This document shows positions 12,501-22,840 of a stretch of 64,000 nt of DNA, one piece after another. The DNA lies in assembly GCA_021442155.1 (NCBI GenBank), contig CM038216.1:158643983-158707982 (forward strand), written 5' to 3'. The notes under the pieces were generated by a model. The model worked only from the letters and a program-made list of their open reading frames with translations. It searched no databases and was not told where the DNA came from. The translations under genes and the position numbers were made by a program. How positions within the stretch are numbered: the first letter of the stretch is position 1; every line of letters starts with the position of its first letter. This DNA comes from Cymbidium sinense (lineage: Eukaryota; Streptophyta; Magnoliopsida; Asparagales; Orchidaceae).

Positions 12501-15500
12501 CTCGTCTTCCTGCACACAAGTGCAATACCCAACGAATGCTCCAACACTGCTAGCCTTACAAGTGGGCAGTGAAGAGCTCAACAAAAGCTACCAACAATGG
12601 AAGGCTAAGGTTGCCTACCAGAGGACTGAGTTGTTTAACTTGAGATCCAAGGTGGACAGGTTGGACTGGGGTGCAAGTACAATCATTTCTTCTACTATAG
12701 TGAGCAAAGGGAGCTGCGTACAGAGGTGGTGGCGTCTCATCACTATGGAAAGTTGGCGTGGTCTTCCCAATTCATTGATGGTGAAGAGTTTGTTCTACAG
12801 TATATAAAAAGAAAGATTATGTCTTCAGATATTATTTTATATCTTGTACTTGAGTATTTCTTTGGAGGGTAACATTGTAAAAGACTAAAAAAATAATTTG
12901 TAGTGTGTCGTAATCAAAATTGAATAGTAATTAAAAAAAATTTAAATGCTAAGCTGGCTTTCATTTTGTTGTGCAAGCTTTAGTATATTTTCATACCTAT
13001 GCTAATTAAATGTATTTGATGCTTATGACAAGTATGTTTTGAGCGATCTTATCAAAGATTTCGATGTTGAAATTTGATGAGATTTTGAAATAATGGCAAG
13101 AAATCTCAACATTTAATGCTTAATTTGACGTCAAGTCAAAAACCAAGAAATTTACCCTCGATAAATACCCTCTTAGTGGTTAGGGTTATTCATTTCGGTA
13201 ATTACTACTCCTTGCTTCCCTGTGCAAGTTCCATTTGTCTTTTTATACTCATTTAGCCAGTGAGTTCATGGCTGCAAATGAGAAGGTGTACTTGCGCGTT
13301 CCTAGATTCCAAGTACAATAGTCCTTAAGTGAGATAGACAAGTTGGATGACATGGCATTCTTGGGTTACTACTATGGTGACACCAACTTTGTTGTATGAG
13401 CCACTCATGAGGATGACCCATTCAACACGATTTACCAAGATGAGTTGTGATGTGGGCTTCAAATTTTAGTGAAATCTTTTAGAAATATTAGAAAAAAAAT
13501 CTTAATAGAATTTTGGAATTGGTGGACACAATCTAATAGGATTTGATGGGTGAATTAGGGGCATTTATTCTACTAAGTCCAATCTAATCTAACAGAGGCT
13601 AATTTTAGATTTGGATTTGGTTCTCTAATATTTTCCAAAAGAAGATGCTTGAAAATAATTGAAGTGGATTAAAGAAAGCCTCTACTTTTATTCTAGAATT
13701 TCCTATACTTTCCTAAAAAAATTATTGTAATACCCAAAATAGACAAAAAATAAATTAAAATATATTTTAAAATATATCTTATTTTTCGCAAGTCAAAAAA
13801 ACATCTAGATTATTTAGAATAAAATTCCACATGTTATACTGATTTAAATAATAAAATTCCACATTTTATACTAATCAAAATGATATATAAAAGTATTATA
13901 AATTATTAATATAATTAATTTATAAAAAAATTTAATAAAATTCATTTTATTTTATTTTTCCGGTCCAAAGCATTGTAGTAGAAATCAAATCTACACAAAT
14001 CTCAGCATGCAGAGTCAAGAGAGGTTGATTACAAGCTGGGATTAAGGGAGAGATTAATATATATATATATATATAGACAAGCGCAATCTTATATATATAT
14101 ATAACCTTAATTAAATCCCTATTCCTCCCATTTTCCCCACATTGCCTCTCTGTATGGCGTCGTGTCGTGGCGTCAGGTATTGTGTAATGTGGCGTCGTCG
14201 TTGTTGGCGGTCGTCGTCGTGGTGTTGTCGGCGTCGTAGTATGGGCGGCGTCGTCGTCGTCATTGCGTCGTCGCTTCCCATGAGATCGCGTGCTTGCCTT
14301 TGTGTCACATGAGATGGGGATGGAAGGAGGAACTGTAACTATTGAAGCGTTCACTAGGCTAGGAATAGCTAGGAAACAGAGCAGGTAGAGAGAAATTAGA
14401 ATGGCACAGAAAAGGCAATGGTGATAAATTAATTAATTATAGAAGATAATTAGTATTATAAAATATTTTTTACTTTTGCTTTATTTAACCTGTGAACAGT
14501 TGTATAGAAGGAAATTTCCAAAAAAAATATTTTGGAAAAATAATTGTTTCTAGGTCTTAATGAAACTTAAATGAAATATTGTAACTACTTATACATATAT
14601 AATTAAGATAAATATCAATAATATTATTTTGTACCAATCATGTAAATAGCATTTCGTGTAAAATTGAGGACTTCTAGATAGAGTTGATTGTATGTTAGAA
14701 TGAATCACATGAGAAGGAATCAAATTTAGATAAAAAGATGCAATTTAAATTACAAATGTATTATGTTTATGTAAGCATTTCATTAATTTATAAAGGGAAT
14801 TGTAATTTTTTACTATTACTCAAGGAAACGATGAACTCATCGTGAGACTGTCTGAGGTAAGATATTTAATTGTTAAATTAAGAATAAAATCCACTATCGG
14901 ATCGTTATTTGTTACTATTTACTTGATATACTATTATTTATATGATGTACTTAATTTCTTCAAGTTGAGCAGATTGATATGATTAGACAAATTTAATGAT
15001 GCAATTGATTACCTGCACAGTTTCCACTTATTATAATTCATTGACCTACAAAGATAAATACAAATTATAATTTTATTGTCTTATGCCATTTTTTTGTATA
15101 TACTAATAAGTGATTGGTTGTATGTGTATGCAAAAATGAAAAAAAAAAAATACTTATGAAATTGATTTCAGCAAAAATGATAAGTAATAAAATGTCATCA
15201 AAGTTCTAATAGGTAGATTGTTTTATGATGATCTATACAAAGGCAAGAGTTCAAAGAACTGAAAATAAAATGATCTAAAAATAAGGAAAATTTTGAAAAT
15301 GAAAATAAAAAAGGCAAAAAAAATGAAATGCACACATAAAACTGCTATTATTATCCATTGTTCATATGTTACATGCAATGTTTATGTATAAAAGTATGTC
15401 TTTTTCTTATTGTTGACATTTATGTTAGTTTTTTATTGACATGCACATTGTTTCTTTCCTTGCGAAATGAAAATAAAAAAGACAAATTTCGAGGAGAAAG

Positions 15501-18000
15501 TAGCTTTCTTATCATAAATGTACGTCGCATTTGAATTGATACATTTCGTTGGCCTTTCTCAGCTCCTAGGCTATAAAAAGGCTTCTGTTGGAGGTTGAAA
15601 TTTCTTCACCTTGCTTGTTTGTTGAGTTTGATAATGCTTGCCCCTTTCCGAGTTCATTCATACAAATAAAAAGCTAGCTCACTTGGTAATGGATCCCAAA
15701 AGGTCACATGGCTACTCAGCAGAGATCTGGATGAATCTTTGGAAGGCAAAGAAAACCAAGAAGTTAATGAAATTTGCGACCGCCTCCCCTTAGACAAGCA
15801 CTTCGAGTGTTGCTGCTCCAGCCAAGGATGGTGGCATGAGCTTGCAAGCATAAGTGAGTGTTTCTCCTTCCCCTATGGTTGGGCAGAGCTCAAATGCCAT
15901 GGTAGAGCCATCTTCTATCTTGGTTCCGTAGGGTCGCCTATTGCTTCGAAAGAGAAGGAGAAGGATGAGATTCCCCTCGTTCAATAGAGGTGAGTCATAA
16001 TAAGCGGCAAAATGTTGGCGACTCTCCCGATGGGACGGCCAACTTCACCTTGTCGGATATTTAGGAAATGTTGGCGAGTCTCCCCTCGTCAACTCATCGT
16101 GGCAGCAGGGAGTTTGAGAGCATAGGATCTCCTCGCTCTGCAGGAGAGGTCGAAGGGAAGCGATCAATGCTCTTCTACTCCGCCGAGGCTGTCGCTTTGC
16201 AGAGAATGGTGGCATCCCTCAAGGATAAAGGCAAGCAACGGAGGTGGAGTCCAAATGGAAGTTGGAGATTATGAAGGCCAGGTTGACCTCGTTTCGACAT
16301 CGAGTCGAGTCGAGTGAGTCAGTCTTCTTTATCGTGGGCACCAACTACATGTTTAATTACTTGTGTAGTAAAGGAGCACTCACCAAGGAGTGGCACTTGG
16401 ACCCTATCATAAACAATCTAAGAGATGATGTACAAAGGGGGTGAGCAAGTGTGTTTGTAAATTTATTCATTGCGATAATAAAGTATATTTGTGAAAAAAC
16501 ACTCACATTTGTTGCCCGTCTCTTGAGGGTCAAGTTTTTTGCGAGCCTTCTGAGAGGCAAGCAGGCACTTTAACTATTCCGTACGCCTCTCTGGATTTCC
16601 ACGGGAATTTGTAATGATTTCTTCATTTAATAACTGATACGACATCCGCATTACCAAGTCCCGGTTATTGCATCTATAAATTGCCTTTTACTACAATTAA
16701 TTGAAAATTTACTATATTTCACCCTTTGCTATGAGCAAGCAACTTCTTATTGTACAGGATACTTCTTGTTCTCTCAATTGTTCTTTTAGTTCTTTGCAAG
16801 TGTTTGTGAGACGTGGTGATGGCGGAAAACAGGTAAAGGTGATATAAATGTTGTTAAAAGCTGGTAGGGCACAATAGCCAATTGTGCATGTCATCTCTGA
16901 TTCACAATCTCCTCTAATAGAGCTAATAATTATAGATTCCTGGTGCTTTTCTAGTCTCCTGAGTCTTATATTCTCAGTCTCTATGCTCACAAGTCCTCAA
17001 TAACTATACCCCAATGCTTATCAAACCTTCTCCTAAAGGAGGAGTCTATCCACTTAAGACTCGACTAGTGGTCTGAGATTGTTTGGAAGTCTTCTTCCTT
17101 ATGCGTCCCTAAGGTTGGCATGTGAAACCATCTAGATACTGATGAAAGTATCATGAAAAGAAGGCCAAATCTACAGCCTAGACGTGTCAACCACAGAATT
17201 AAAACACCACTCCATTTTCCTTTCACTATGTTGGTTCTTCTTTTTTTTTCTTTGTAGAGGCTTTGAGTATAGATTTCAATGGGTGCAAGAAGGCAGCTCT
17301 CTGTTCTATGGCAGAATACTGCACCCAGGCTTGTCAAGTTTGATTTCTTATTGCTATTTTCATTTCTTTGAGTTTAGTAAGTCATTAATGTTAATTGAAT
17401 AACTGAACTTAACACCAAAAGTAAGATTAATTAATCATGCTAAATTGCACTAGAATCACTTAATTATTGCTTTCACCACAATGAGTTCCCTGAAGGTCGA
17501 ATCAAGCATGGATGCTTTACAATAACCAGCTAACGCTATAGCTTTCCAATAAGGACTTACCTCGCCTCTTTAGCCTTTCGAGCGAGTACCTTGAACCTGG
17601 AAGACCTCTCCGCAGCGTCCTTCTTCGTACCCTCAAGCCTCCGACGAAGCATCTCCCCAACTGAACTGTTCGCGACTGCTTTTACAGCAGCGAAAGGGAA
17701 TGCCGAAAAGATCAAAACACCCGCAAGCTTGAAACAAGAAATTTTACAAGAAGACAGACTCATTACTCAGCTATATCGCAATAAAACCATAAAAAAGTGC
17801 GGAAGGGACGCGAGAAAAGAAAGAAGATGAGAAGCAGACACCTCCCATGAGGCTCTGAAGGCGGTGGCAGCTTGGGTACGATAAAGGCGCCGATTTCGCC
17901 GGTGCTGGACTTGCCTCGTGCTGGAGAAAGAGTCTAGGAATGGCTCCTGAGGCAACAGAGAAGGGGGCAGGAAGGAGAGACGCGGCGAGAGGAATGCCAT
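9440..18000 (-). CDS. LHCB7: LHCB7, chlorophyll a/b-binding antenna protein (partial: exons 1-4)
   Basis: Light-harvesting family protein of the thylakoid membrane, expected to bind chlorophyll and associate with photosystem antennae. Exons on minus: 17842-18000, 17561-17727, 9998-10144, 9440-9572; phases 0, 2, 2, 0; every intron is GT-AG. Exon 1 encodes a Ser/Arg-rich chloroplast transit peptide of about 50 residues. Exon 2 encodes [17 protein letters not shown] and a basic helix typical of LHCB7. Exon 3 has [13 protein letters not shown] and [19 protein letters not shown]. Exon 4 has the first chlorophyll-binding helix, [12 protein letters not shown], with its Glu and Arg. The four exons join without a stop to about 202 residues. 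Helix C and the last helix are missing from the window. The distinct N-terminal extension and PGDYGFD context favour LHCB7 over LHCB1-6. Confidence 0.9.
9998..10144 (-). CDS. LHCB7: LHCB7 exon 3
   Basis: Acceptor TTTATGTGGCAG|T and donor AA|GTATGT. 147 bp, no stop in frame. Encodes the conserved stretch before helix B, ending [13 protein letters not shown]. Confidence 0.93.
10145..10740. other. LHCB7 intron 2, exon-proximal part
   Basis: AT-rich intron sequence with no recognised domain on either strand. Confidence 0.5.
10741..13725 (+). mobile_element. LTR-retrotransposon-like debris in LHCB7 intron 2
   Basis: Higher-GC stretch with broken plus-strand frames. A TATA-like TTTATTTATAAGG (about 10945) and a GA-rich tract (about 10773-10800) resemble an LTR. 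At about 12560-12670 a frame encodes a charged, probably coiled-coil segment ([20 protein letters not shown]). Near 13150-13440 a TATA-like GATAAATA precedes [17 protein letters not shown] at 13269, which soon hits a stop. No reverse transcriptase or integrase motif is visible, so a nonautonomous LTR element or several fragments is an inference. Confidence 0.4.
14057..14104. repeat. Two (TA)n microsatellites
   Basis: TA tracts at about 14057-14077 and 14091-14104, separated by a short spacer. Confidence 0.85.
14150..14285. repeat. Imperfect CGT/GTC trinucleotide repeat
   Basis: Runs of GTCGTCGTCGT broken by GGCG units. On the minus strand this gives artificial open frames rich in Asp, Thr and Arg (13947-14354 and 14111-14308), which I do not call as genes. 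Confidence 0.8.
14901..15540. other. AT-rich intron 2 sequence, nothing recognised
   Basis: Low-complexity A-rich sequence with two similar A-rich blocks (about 15255-15325 and 15465-15485). No domain seen. Confidence 0.4.
15541..16640 (+). mobile_element. Unidentified transposon debris with TATA-like start
   Basis: A TATA-like CTATAAAAAGG at about 15571 precedes broken plus-strand frames. Visible pieces include [17 protein letters not shown] (about 16190) and [20 protein letters not shown] (about 16250), charged and probably coiled-coil, then [15 protein letters not shown]. The style recalls gag-side or plant-mobile proteins of LTR elements, but no diagnostic motif is present. It may belong with the debris at 10741-13725. 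Confidence 0.3.
16641..17560. other. LHCB7 intron 2, donor-proximal part
   Basis: No conserved domain on either strand. The exon 2 donor AG|GTAAGT lies at its right edge. Confidence 0.5.
17561..17727 (-). CDS. LHCB7: LHCB7 exon 2
   Basis: Acceptor TTTCTTGTTTCAAG|CTTGCG, donor GAGGCGAG|GTAAGT. Encodes [17 protein letters not shown], then [13 protein letters not shown] and a basic Lys/Arg/Ala helix. Intron 1 between exons 1 and 2 is only 114 bp, while intron 2 is 7416 bp. Confidence 0.92.
17842..18000 (-). CDS. LHCB7: LHCB7 exon 1 (transit peptide)
   Basis: 53 codons from ATG at 18000: [14 protein letters not shown], then Ser/Arg-rich sequence ending FRASWE at donor GAG|GTGTCT. Composition fits a chloroplast transit peptide (hydroxylated and basic residues, few acidic). 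An upstream ATG at 18043 opens an overlapping frame that is out of phase with exon 2, so 18000 is chosen. Confidence 0.87.
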
Positions 18001-18308
18001 CGAACTGGAAACCAGGTAGAAAGTCGAGGCTTTTTTCGAACATATTTTAAGATTAACTTCAGTTTAAAAAATAAGTTAGCACACAATTCGTATATCATTA
18101 TATATATAATATTTATTTTTATATTTATATAAATAACATTTAAATTTTAAATATTATATAAAAAAATTATCATCATTAATTTTTAAAGTAAATTACATAT
18201 TTTTATTTAGGGGTTTTTACATACATAGCAGTTCAAATTAAGCTATTTAACTTCAGCACCCGAAACCCATTATTTACATCTATAACATTTTTTCCTCTTT
18301 GAAGGCCT
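18001..18308 (-). promoter_or_regulatory. LHCB7 5' leader and proximal promoter
   Basis: AT-rich DNA between the LHCB7 start codon and the MULE insertion. A TATA-rich stretch lies around 18098-18135. Any promoter elements more distal than about 310 bp have been pushed 11 kb away by the MULE. No mapped start site; the role is inferred from position. Confidence 0.5.
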
Positions 18309-18317
18309 CAAAAATAG
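18309..18317. repeat. MULE target-site duplication, left copy
   Basis: CAAAAATAG, identical to 29405-29413. Nine bases is the usual Mutator-superfamily duplication length. Confidence 0.93.
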
Positions 18318-18450
18318 GAGAAAATATTACGTCGTCCGCCGCGTACTTTCGATGGACTCTCCATCACGCTGCGTGTCCGGTTTTCCGCGTTTTAGCGGTT
18401 AGCAGCGATAACCTACCCGAAACATTTCCACCCGACCGTAAGTGTCGTTG
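18318..18450 (+). repeat. MULE left terminal inverted repeat, outer part
   Basis: The outer 16 bp match the right end perfectly. A second matching block, CGTTTTAGCGGTTA, lies about 75 bp further in. Between them the ends differ, with CpG-rich sequence on the left. Confidence 0.85.
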
Positions 18451-18484
18451 GAATCGAAGAATTTAAAAGAAATATATAGGCAGA

Positions 18485-18502
18485 TTTAGGGTTTAGGGTT
18501 AG
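18485..18502 (+). promoter_or_regulatory. Telomere-like motif (telo-box) in the MULE end
   Basis: TTTAGGGTTTAGGGTTAG, two and a half plant telomere repeats; on the minus strand AAACCCTAA, a known plant promoter element. Related AAACCCTAAA occurs near the other end at about 29052. Confidence 0.6.
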
Positions 18503-18599
18503 TTTTTTTGAAAGCGGTTCGAAGAGAAATAGAAAATCTCATTTCTTTTACAAAAGAAATGAAGATGAGAGCGTTGAAATAACCAATTTAAGGATGTAT

Positions 18600-20275
18600 T
18601 AAATAGAAATTCATCGATAATATTTTTCGTGCATTTTTTACCGGTTTGTTAGTGATATTCTTGTTCAAGAGTATGTTGTTCATTACATCCAATTAGAAGC
18701 AATTTGGATGCTTTTGTTAATTTTTTTTGAGTGTTATTTTGCATCAGATTATGTGCTCTCTTTGGAGCTTTTGACTTCTAGTATATTTTGACTGTTTCTT
18801 GAGATAATGTTCATTACATTACAATGGAAGTAATTTGGGAGCTGCTTGGATGATTTCTGTGAGCTTTTTTGCATCTGTACTCTGTGCAAATCATTTTTGA
18901 CCTTTTTTTCCCAGTTTATTTTGCCTACTTCTTATGATTATGTTTAGGGCATTCCAATAGAAGCATTTGGAGATTGTTTGGATGGTCTCTAGGGGGTATT
19001 TTGCATCTGTACTCTATATACCTCTTTGGAGGGTACAGATCATTTTTGACCTTTTTTTTCAGTTTATTTTGTCTACTTCTTATGATTGTGTTTAGGGCAT
19101 TCCAATGGAAGCATTTGGAGATTATTTGGATGGTAGGGGTATTGCATTTTCGTGTACCTCTTTGGAGGGTCAGATCATTTTGACCTTTATTTTGCCTACT
19201 TCTTATGATTGTGTTTAGGGCATTCCAATGGAAGCATTTGGAGGCAGTTTGGATGGTTTCTAGGTGGTATTTTGCATCGTACTGTACCTCTTTGGAGTAC
19301 AGATCATTTTGACCTTTTTCCAGTTTATTTTGCCTACTTCTTATGATTGTGTTTAGGGCATTCCAATGGAAGCAATTGGAGGCAGTTTGGATGGTTTCTA
19401 TATGGTATTTTGCATCTCTCACGTACCTCTTTGGATACGATCATTTTGACATTTTTTCCAGTTTATTTTGCCTTTATTGAGATTATGTTTAGGGCATTCC
19501 AATGGAAGCATTTGGAGGCGGTTGGATGATTTCGGGTGGTATTTTTGCATCGTACTCTACCTCTTTGGAGGTACAGATCATTTTGACCTTTTTTGCTTTA
19601 TTTTGCCTACTTCTTATGATTATATTTAGAATGGAAGCATTTGGAGGCTTTGGATGGTTTCGGTGGTATTTTGCATCTACTGTACATCTTTGGAGGGTAC
19701 AGATCATTTTTTATCTTTTTTCCAGTTTATTTTGCCTACTTCTTATGATTATGTTTAGGGCATTCCAATGGAAGCATTTGGAGGCAGTTTGGATGATTTC
19801 TGGGTGGTTTTTTGCATTTGTACTCTATGTACCTCTTTGGAGGGTACAGATCATTTTTGACCTTTTTTTCCGTTTATTTTGTCTACTTCTTATGATTGTG
19901 TTTAGGGCATTCCAATGGAAGCAATTGGAGGCAGTTTGGATAATTTCTGGGTGATATTTTTTATCTGTACTCTGTGTACCTCTTTGGAGGGTATAGATCA
20001 TTTTTGACCTTTTTTTCTAGTTTATTTTGCCTGTTTATTGAGATTATGTTTAGGGTATTCCAATGGAAGCATTTGAGGCAGTTTGGATGATTTCTGGGTG
20101 GTATTTTATATCTGTACTCTGTGTACCTCTTTGGAGGGTACAGATCATTTTTGACCTTTTTTCTAGTTTATTTTGCCTACTTCTTATGATTGTGTTTAGG
20201 GCATTCCAATGGAAGCATTTGGAGGTAGTTTGGATGATTTCTGGGTGGTATTTTACATCTGTATTTTGTAACATA
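18600..20275 (+). repeat. Tandem array of ~147-bp repeat, left (about 11 units)
   Basis: Units share GGCATTCCAATGGAAGCATT, TGGATGATTTCTGGGTGG, TACCTCTTTGGAGGGTACAG and TTTATTTTGCCTACTTC. Starts of TACCTCTTTGG at 19830, 19977 and 20124 give an exact 147-bp spacing; several earlier units are shortened to about 130 bp by small deletions. The first units (18600-18900) are diverged. The array is part of the left terminal inverted repeat because the same unit lies inverted at the right end. Confidence 0.9.
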
Positions 20276-20316
20276 TTTTGTTTTGTTTGGCAAATTAAAT
20301 CGTCGATGATGATGTT

Positions 20317-22491
20317 GTGATGTCTAATGACCCAAATTTGGGAAATTCCTTGCACCATTGTTCGAATGAAAGCAGGCGTATGCATCTTGTGACTATGCAT
20401 CAAATTGGCAGTGTTCGGAAGGACCATACTAGTTATTGGTCAAACTCAAAGAACTTGAAATCAAAAGATTTTTTATGTGCAAAAGCTGGTCGGAAGAAGT
20501 TTGTCAGTTTAAATAGCTTAACAAAATTCCAGAAAGTTGATACAAGAACTGGTTGTCTAGCCATGATTAGATTCTCTATTGATTTGAAGGGGAATTGGAC
20601 AATTAAAAAACATACAGAAAGTCATAATCATTCTTTGGCAGAGCCTGTTGACCTACATCTTCTCAGATCACACAGATGCATTACCGATGAGAAGGCGTCC
20701 GTGTTGAAGACAATGTGAGAGTATTAGAGCAACGATGCATTCGCTATCTAACGAGGAAGTTGGCGCTTAGAATATCGGGTTCACAAAAGAGATGCTTTCA
20801 ATTTTATTGAAAGAAAAAAGATTGAGGATTGTGAATGGTGGCGATGCATTAATACAGTTGTTTAAGGAAAGGCAAGCAGCGAATGGGATGTTTGCATGGG
20901 ATGTGCAAGTTGATGAGTCGGATTGCTTAGTAAGTTTTTTTTTTAGCAATGGCATGTCTAGGATAGAATATGATTGTTTTGGAGATGTAATGATTTTTGA
21001 TACAAGCTATCGACTCAATAAATATAATCTCGTTTGTGCCCCTCTTGTTGGAGTGAATCATCACTGGCAAAATATATTATTTGGAGTAGCCTTTTTTATC
21101 AGAAGAGACAATTGAGTCATTCTCATGGCTATTCTAAACATTTCTTAGGTTGATGAATGAGACATCCTATAACAATATTCTTGATCAAGATCGGTATGGC
21201 GAGCTATCAAAATTGTATTGCCGCATACTCATCATAGGTTGTGCAATGACATATTTCAAAGAAAGCTCCTTCCAAGGTTCATTGCTTTAATAGTAATAAG
21301 ATAGTACAAGGGCTATTTTATAAATGCATGAGTAAGTGTGACTCAGAGGAAGAGTTTAAAGAGGCTTGGTCTGCCATGCTAAAAGAAGGCAATTTGCATG
21401 ATCATGCTTGGCTATCTGAGCTTTATAAGATTAGATCCAAGTGGTCCATTCGAGGACTCATTCTACATGGGCATCTTGTCAATGCAACAGTGAGTCCACG
21501 AACAATGTATGTCATGGAATATCTAAACCAACAAGTTATCGATTATTTCTTGGGGTTGGAAAAGGTTATGGAGACATGGCATCAGAATAAACATGATGAA
21601 GACTTCAAGTGTAGCCAGTCATCGATTGTTCCTGTTATTAAGACCAATCCAATTCTAAAATAAGCTGCTATGTTTTATACAAGAAAAGTTTACTATGTTT
21701 GAAGAGAATTTTTTGCATGGAGTTGAAGGCTATCGAAGAATTCGAGATGGCACCATGGAGTATTTGGTGAGAAATTAGAGAATAAAAATGCATCCAAAAC
21801 ATGGACGTGCATTTCGATGGGACTACCCTGAAGTAACTTATACTTGTAAAAAATTTGAAATGATGGGATTACTTTGTACTTGCTTGTATCGAGTTCTTAG
21901 TCAAGAAGATGTGCGCATTCCGGACAAGTATCTTCTCATGCGATGGTCTACCAGAGCAAAGAGGGATATTTACATTGATAGTGCTACAAAAAATTAAGAG
22001 ATGTGGCAAGCACAGATGGAAATGCTTCTGGAATTATTTTCCGGAATCACATAAGTCGATATGCATATCAAATAAGCGTCGAGGCATGAGCAATAAGAGG
22101 CGAGGGTATATGCTTGGATCCCTAAAAAAACTATATGATGATGTCAACTCTATAATAAGTGGGAATTCTCCTCCAGCTGACAAAGCAGTTAAGAAGAAGA
22201 AGTCAACCACAACAGATAAGAGAAAAGACATCTTAAAAGATCCAGTTAAGCAACGTCCAAAGGGTGTTTCCAACTCAAGGCTTAAGGAATATTGGGAGAG
22301 CTCCAAGAAAGCCAAGAGTAATTTTATATTTGCGTATTAATTTTTAGTATTTTAAATATTGTTGTTAATCTTCAAACCCTTCTACTTTTTTTGTTGTAGA
22401 AACTAAAGTACAGTCTGATAGTGTTGCTGAACATATTTCATCACAAGTTGCATCACCTTTCTCTATTATGCCAGAGTATTTTTCGGTATGA
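20317..22491 (+). pseudogene. FAR1/MULE transposase, degenerate
   Basis: Transposase that would cut and paste the element. FAR1 DNA-binding domain at 20317-20718 (TRTGCLAMIRFSID, HTESHNHSLAEPVD, LLRSHR). MULE transposase domain at 20792-21330: FKERQAANGMFAWDVQVDES, then FGDVMIFDTSYRLNKYN with the first catalytic Asp, VGVNHHWQNILFGVAFF, and a later ILDQD with a likely second Asp. SWIM finger at 21840-21900 reads TCKKFEMMGLLCTCLYRVL; the expected His is Cys. Lys-rich C-terminus to 22340, then a probable intron with acceptor TTGTTGTAG at 22391-22399 and a short last exon. Stops at 20716 and 21113 and several frame changes show it is dead. Confidence 0.88.
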
Positions 22492-22840
22492 CGAATATCA
22501 CATCGATCGTAAGAAGTCATCAACTAATATGATGTTCTACATGCGAATTTAACTCGAGCTCCACAATCAATCAGTCGGCTGAAGGGTACACTCGATGATG
22601 AATATTATTTCAGGAAAATATTTTGATGCATGACATTATCCAGTTTTGTGTTCTTCGACTGTACAATCTTTTCTCCAATGCTTTAGAGTCCCAAAGATGA
22701 CTCTCTTTAACTTCACAGACACACCAAGATATTTAGAGTGTATTTTAAGCAATAGTGATTGAGTTAATCCCCTACTGAGGATATTGTAATCATTGGACTG
22801 TAGCAATAAATATGTGTAATAAATAATAGATCGTTTATTG
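22492..22840. other. MULE spacer downstream of transposase
   Basis: No gene seen. AT-rich, leading into diverged first units of the second tandem array. Confidence 0.4.

Larger units (their letters stand above)
13726..14900 (+). mobile_element. Gypsy LTR-like fragment with TGTAATACCC start
   Basis: Begins TGTAATACCCAAAATAG, the same start as the solo LTR at 6405, preceded by ATTAT. Like that LTR it has an AT-rich first part, TA microsatellites and a GC-rich patch, here rich in CGT/GTC triplets (14150-14280). A possible right end is TTGACA near 15420 followed by TTTAT, one mismatch from ATTAT, so the end is not settled. Confidence 0.4.

Noticed and set aside
13947..14354. 135-residue minus-strand frame rich in Asp, Thr and Arg
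   Set aside because: Produced by CGT/GTC triplet and TA repeats within an LTR-like fragment.
15739..15987. 82-residue plus-strand frame in intron 2
   Set aside because: No domain and overlapping frames on both strands; treated as transposon debris.
17771..18043. Alternative LHCB7 start at 18043
   Set aside because: Its frame is out of phase with the conserved exon 2, whereas the ATG at 18000 joins it correctly through GAG|GTGTCT.
18925..19422. 165-residue minus-strand open frame
   Set aside because: It is the tandem repeat read through; the period is a multiple of three, so the frame is open by construction. No domain.
19502..19954. 150-residue plus-strand open frame
   Set aside because: Same tandem array on the other strand; repeated 49-residue block without similarity to a known protein.
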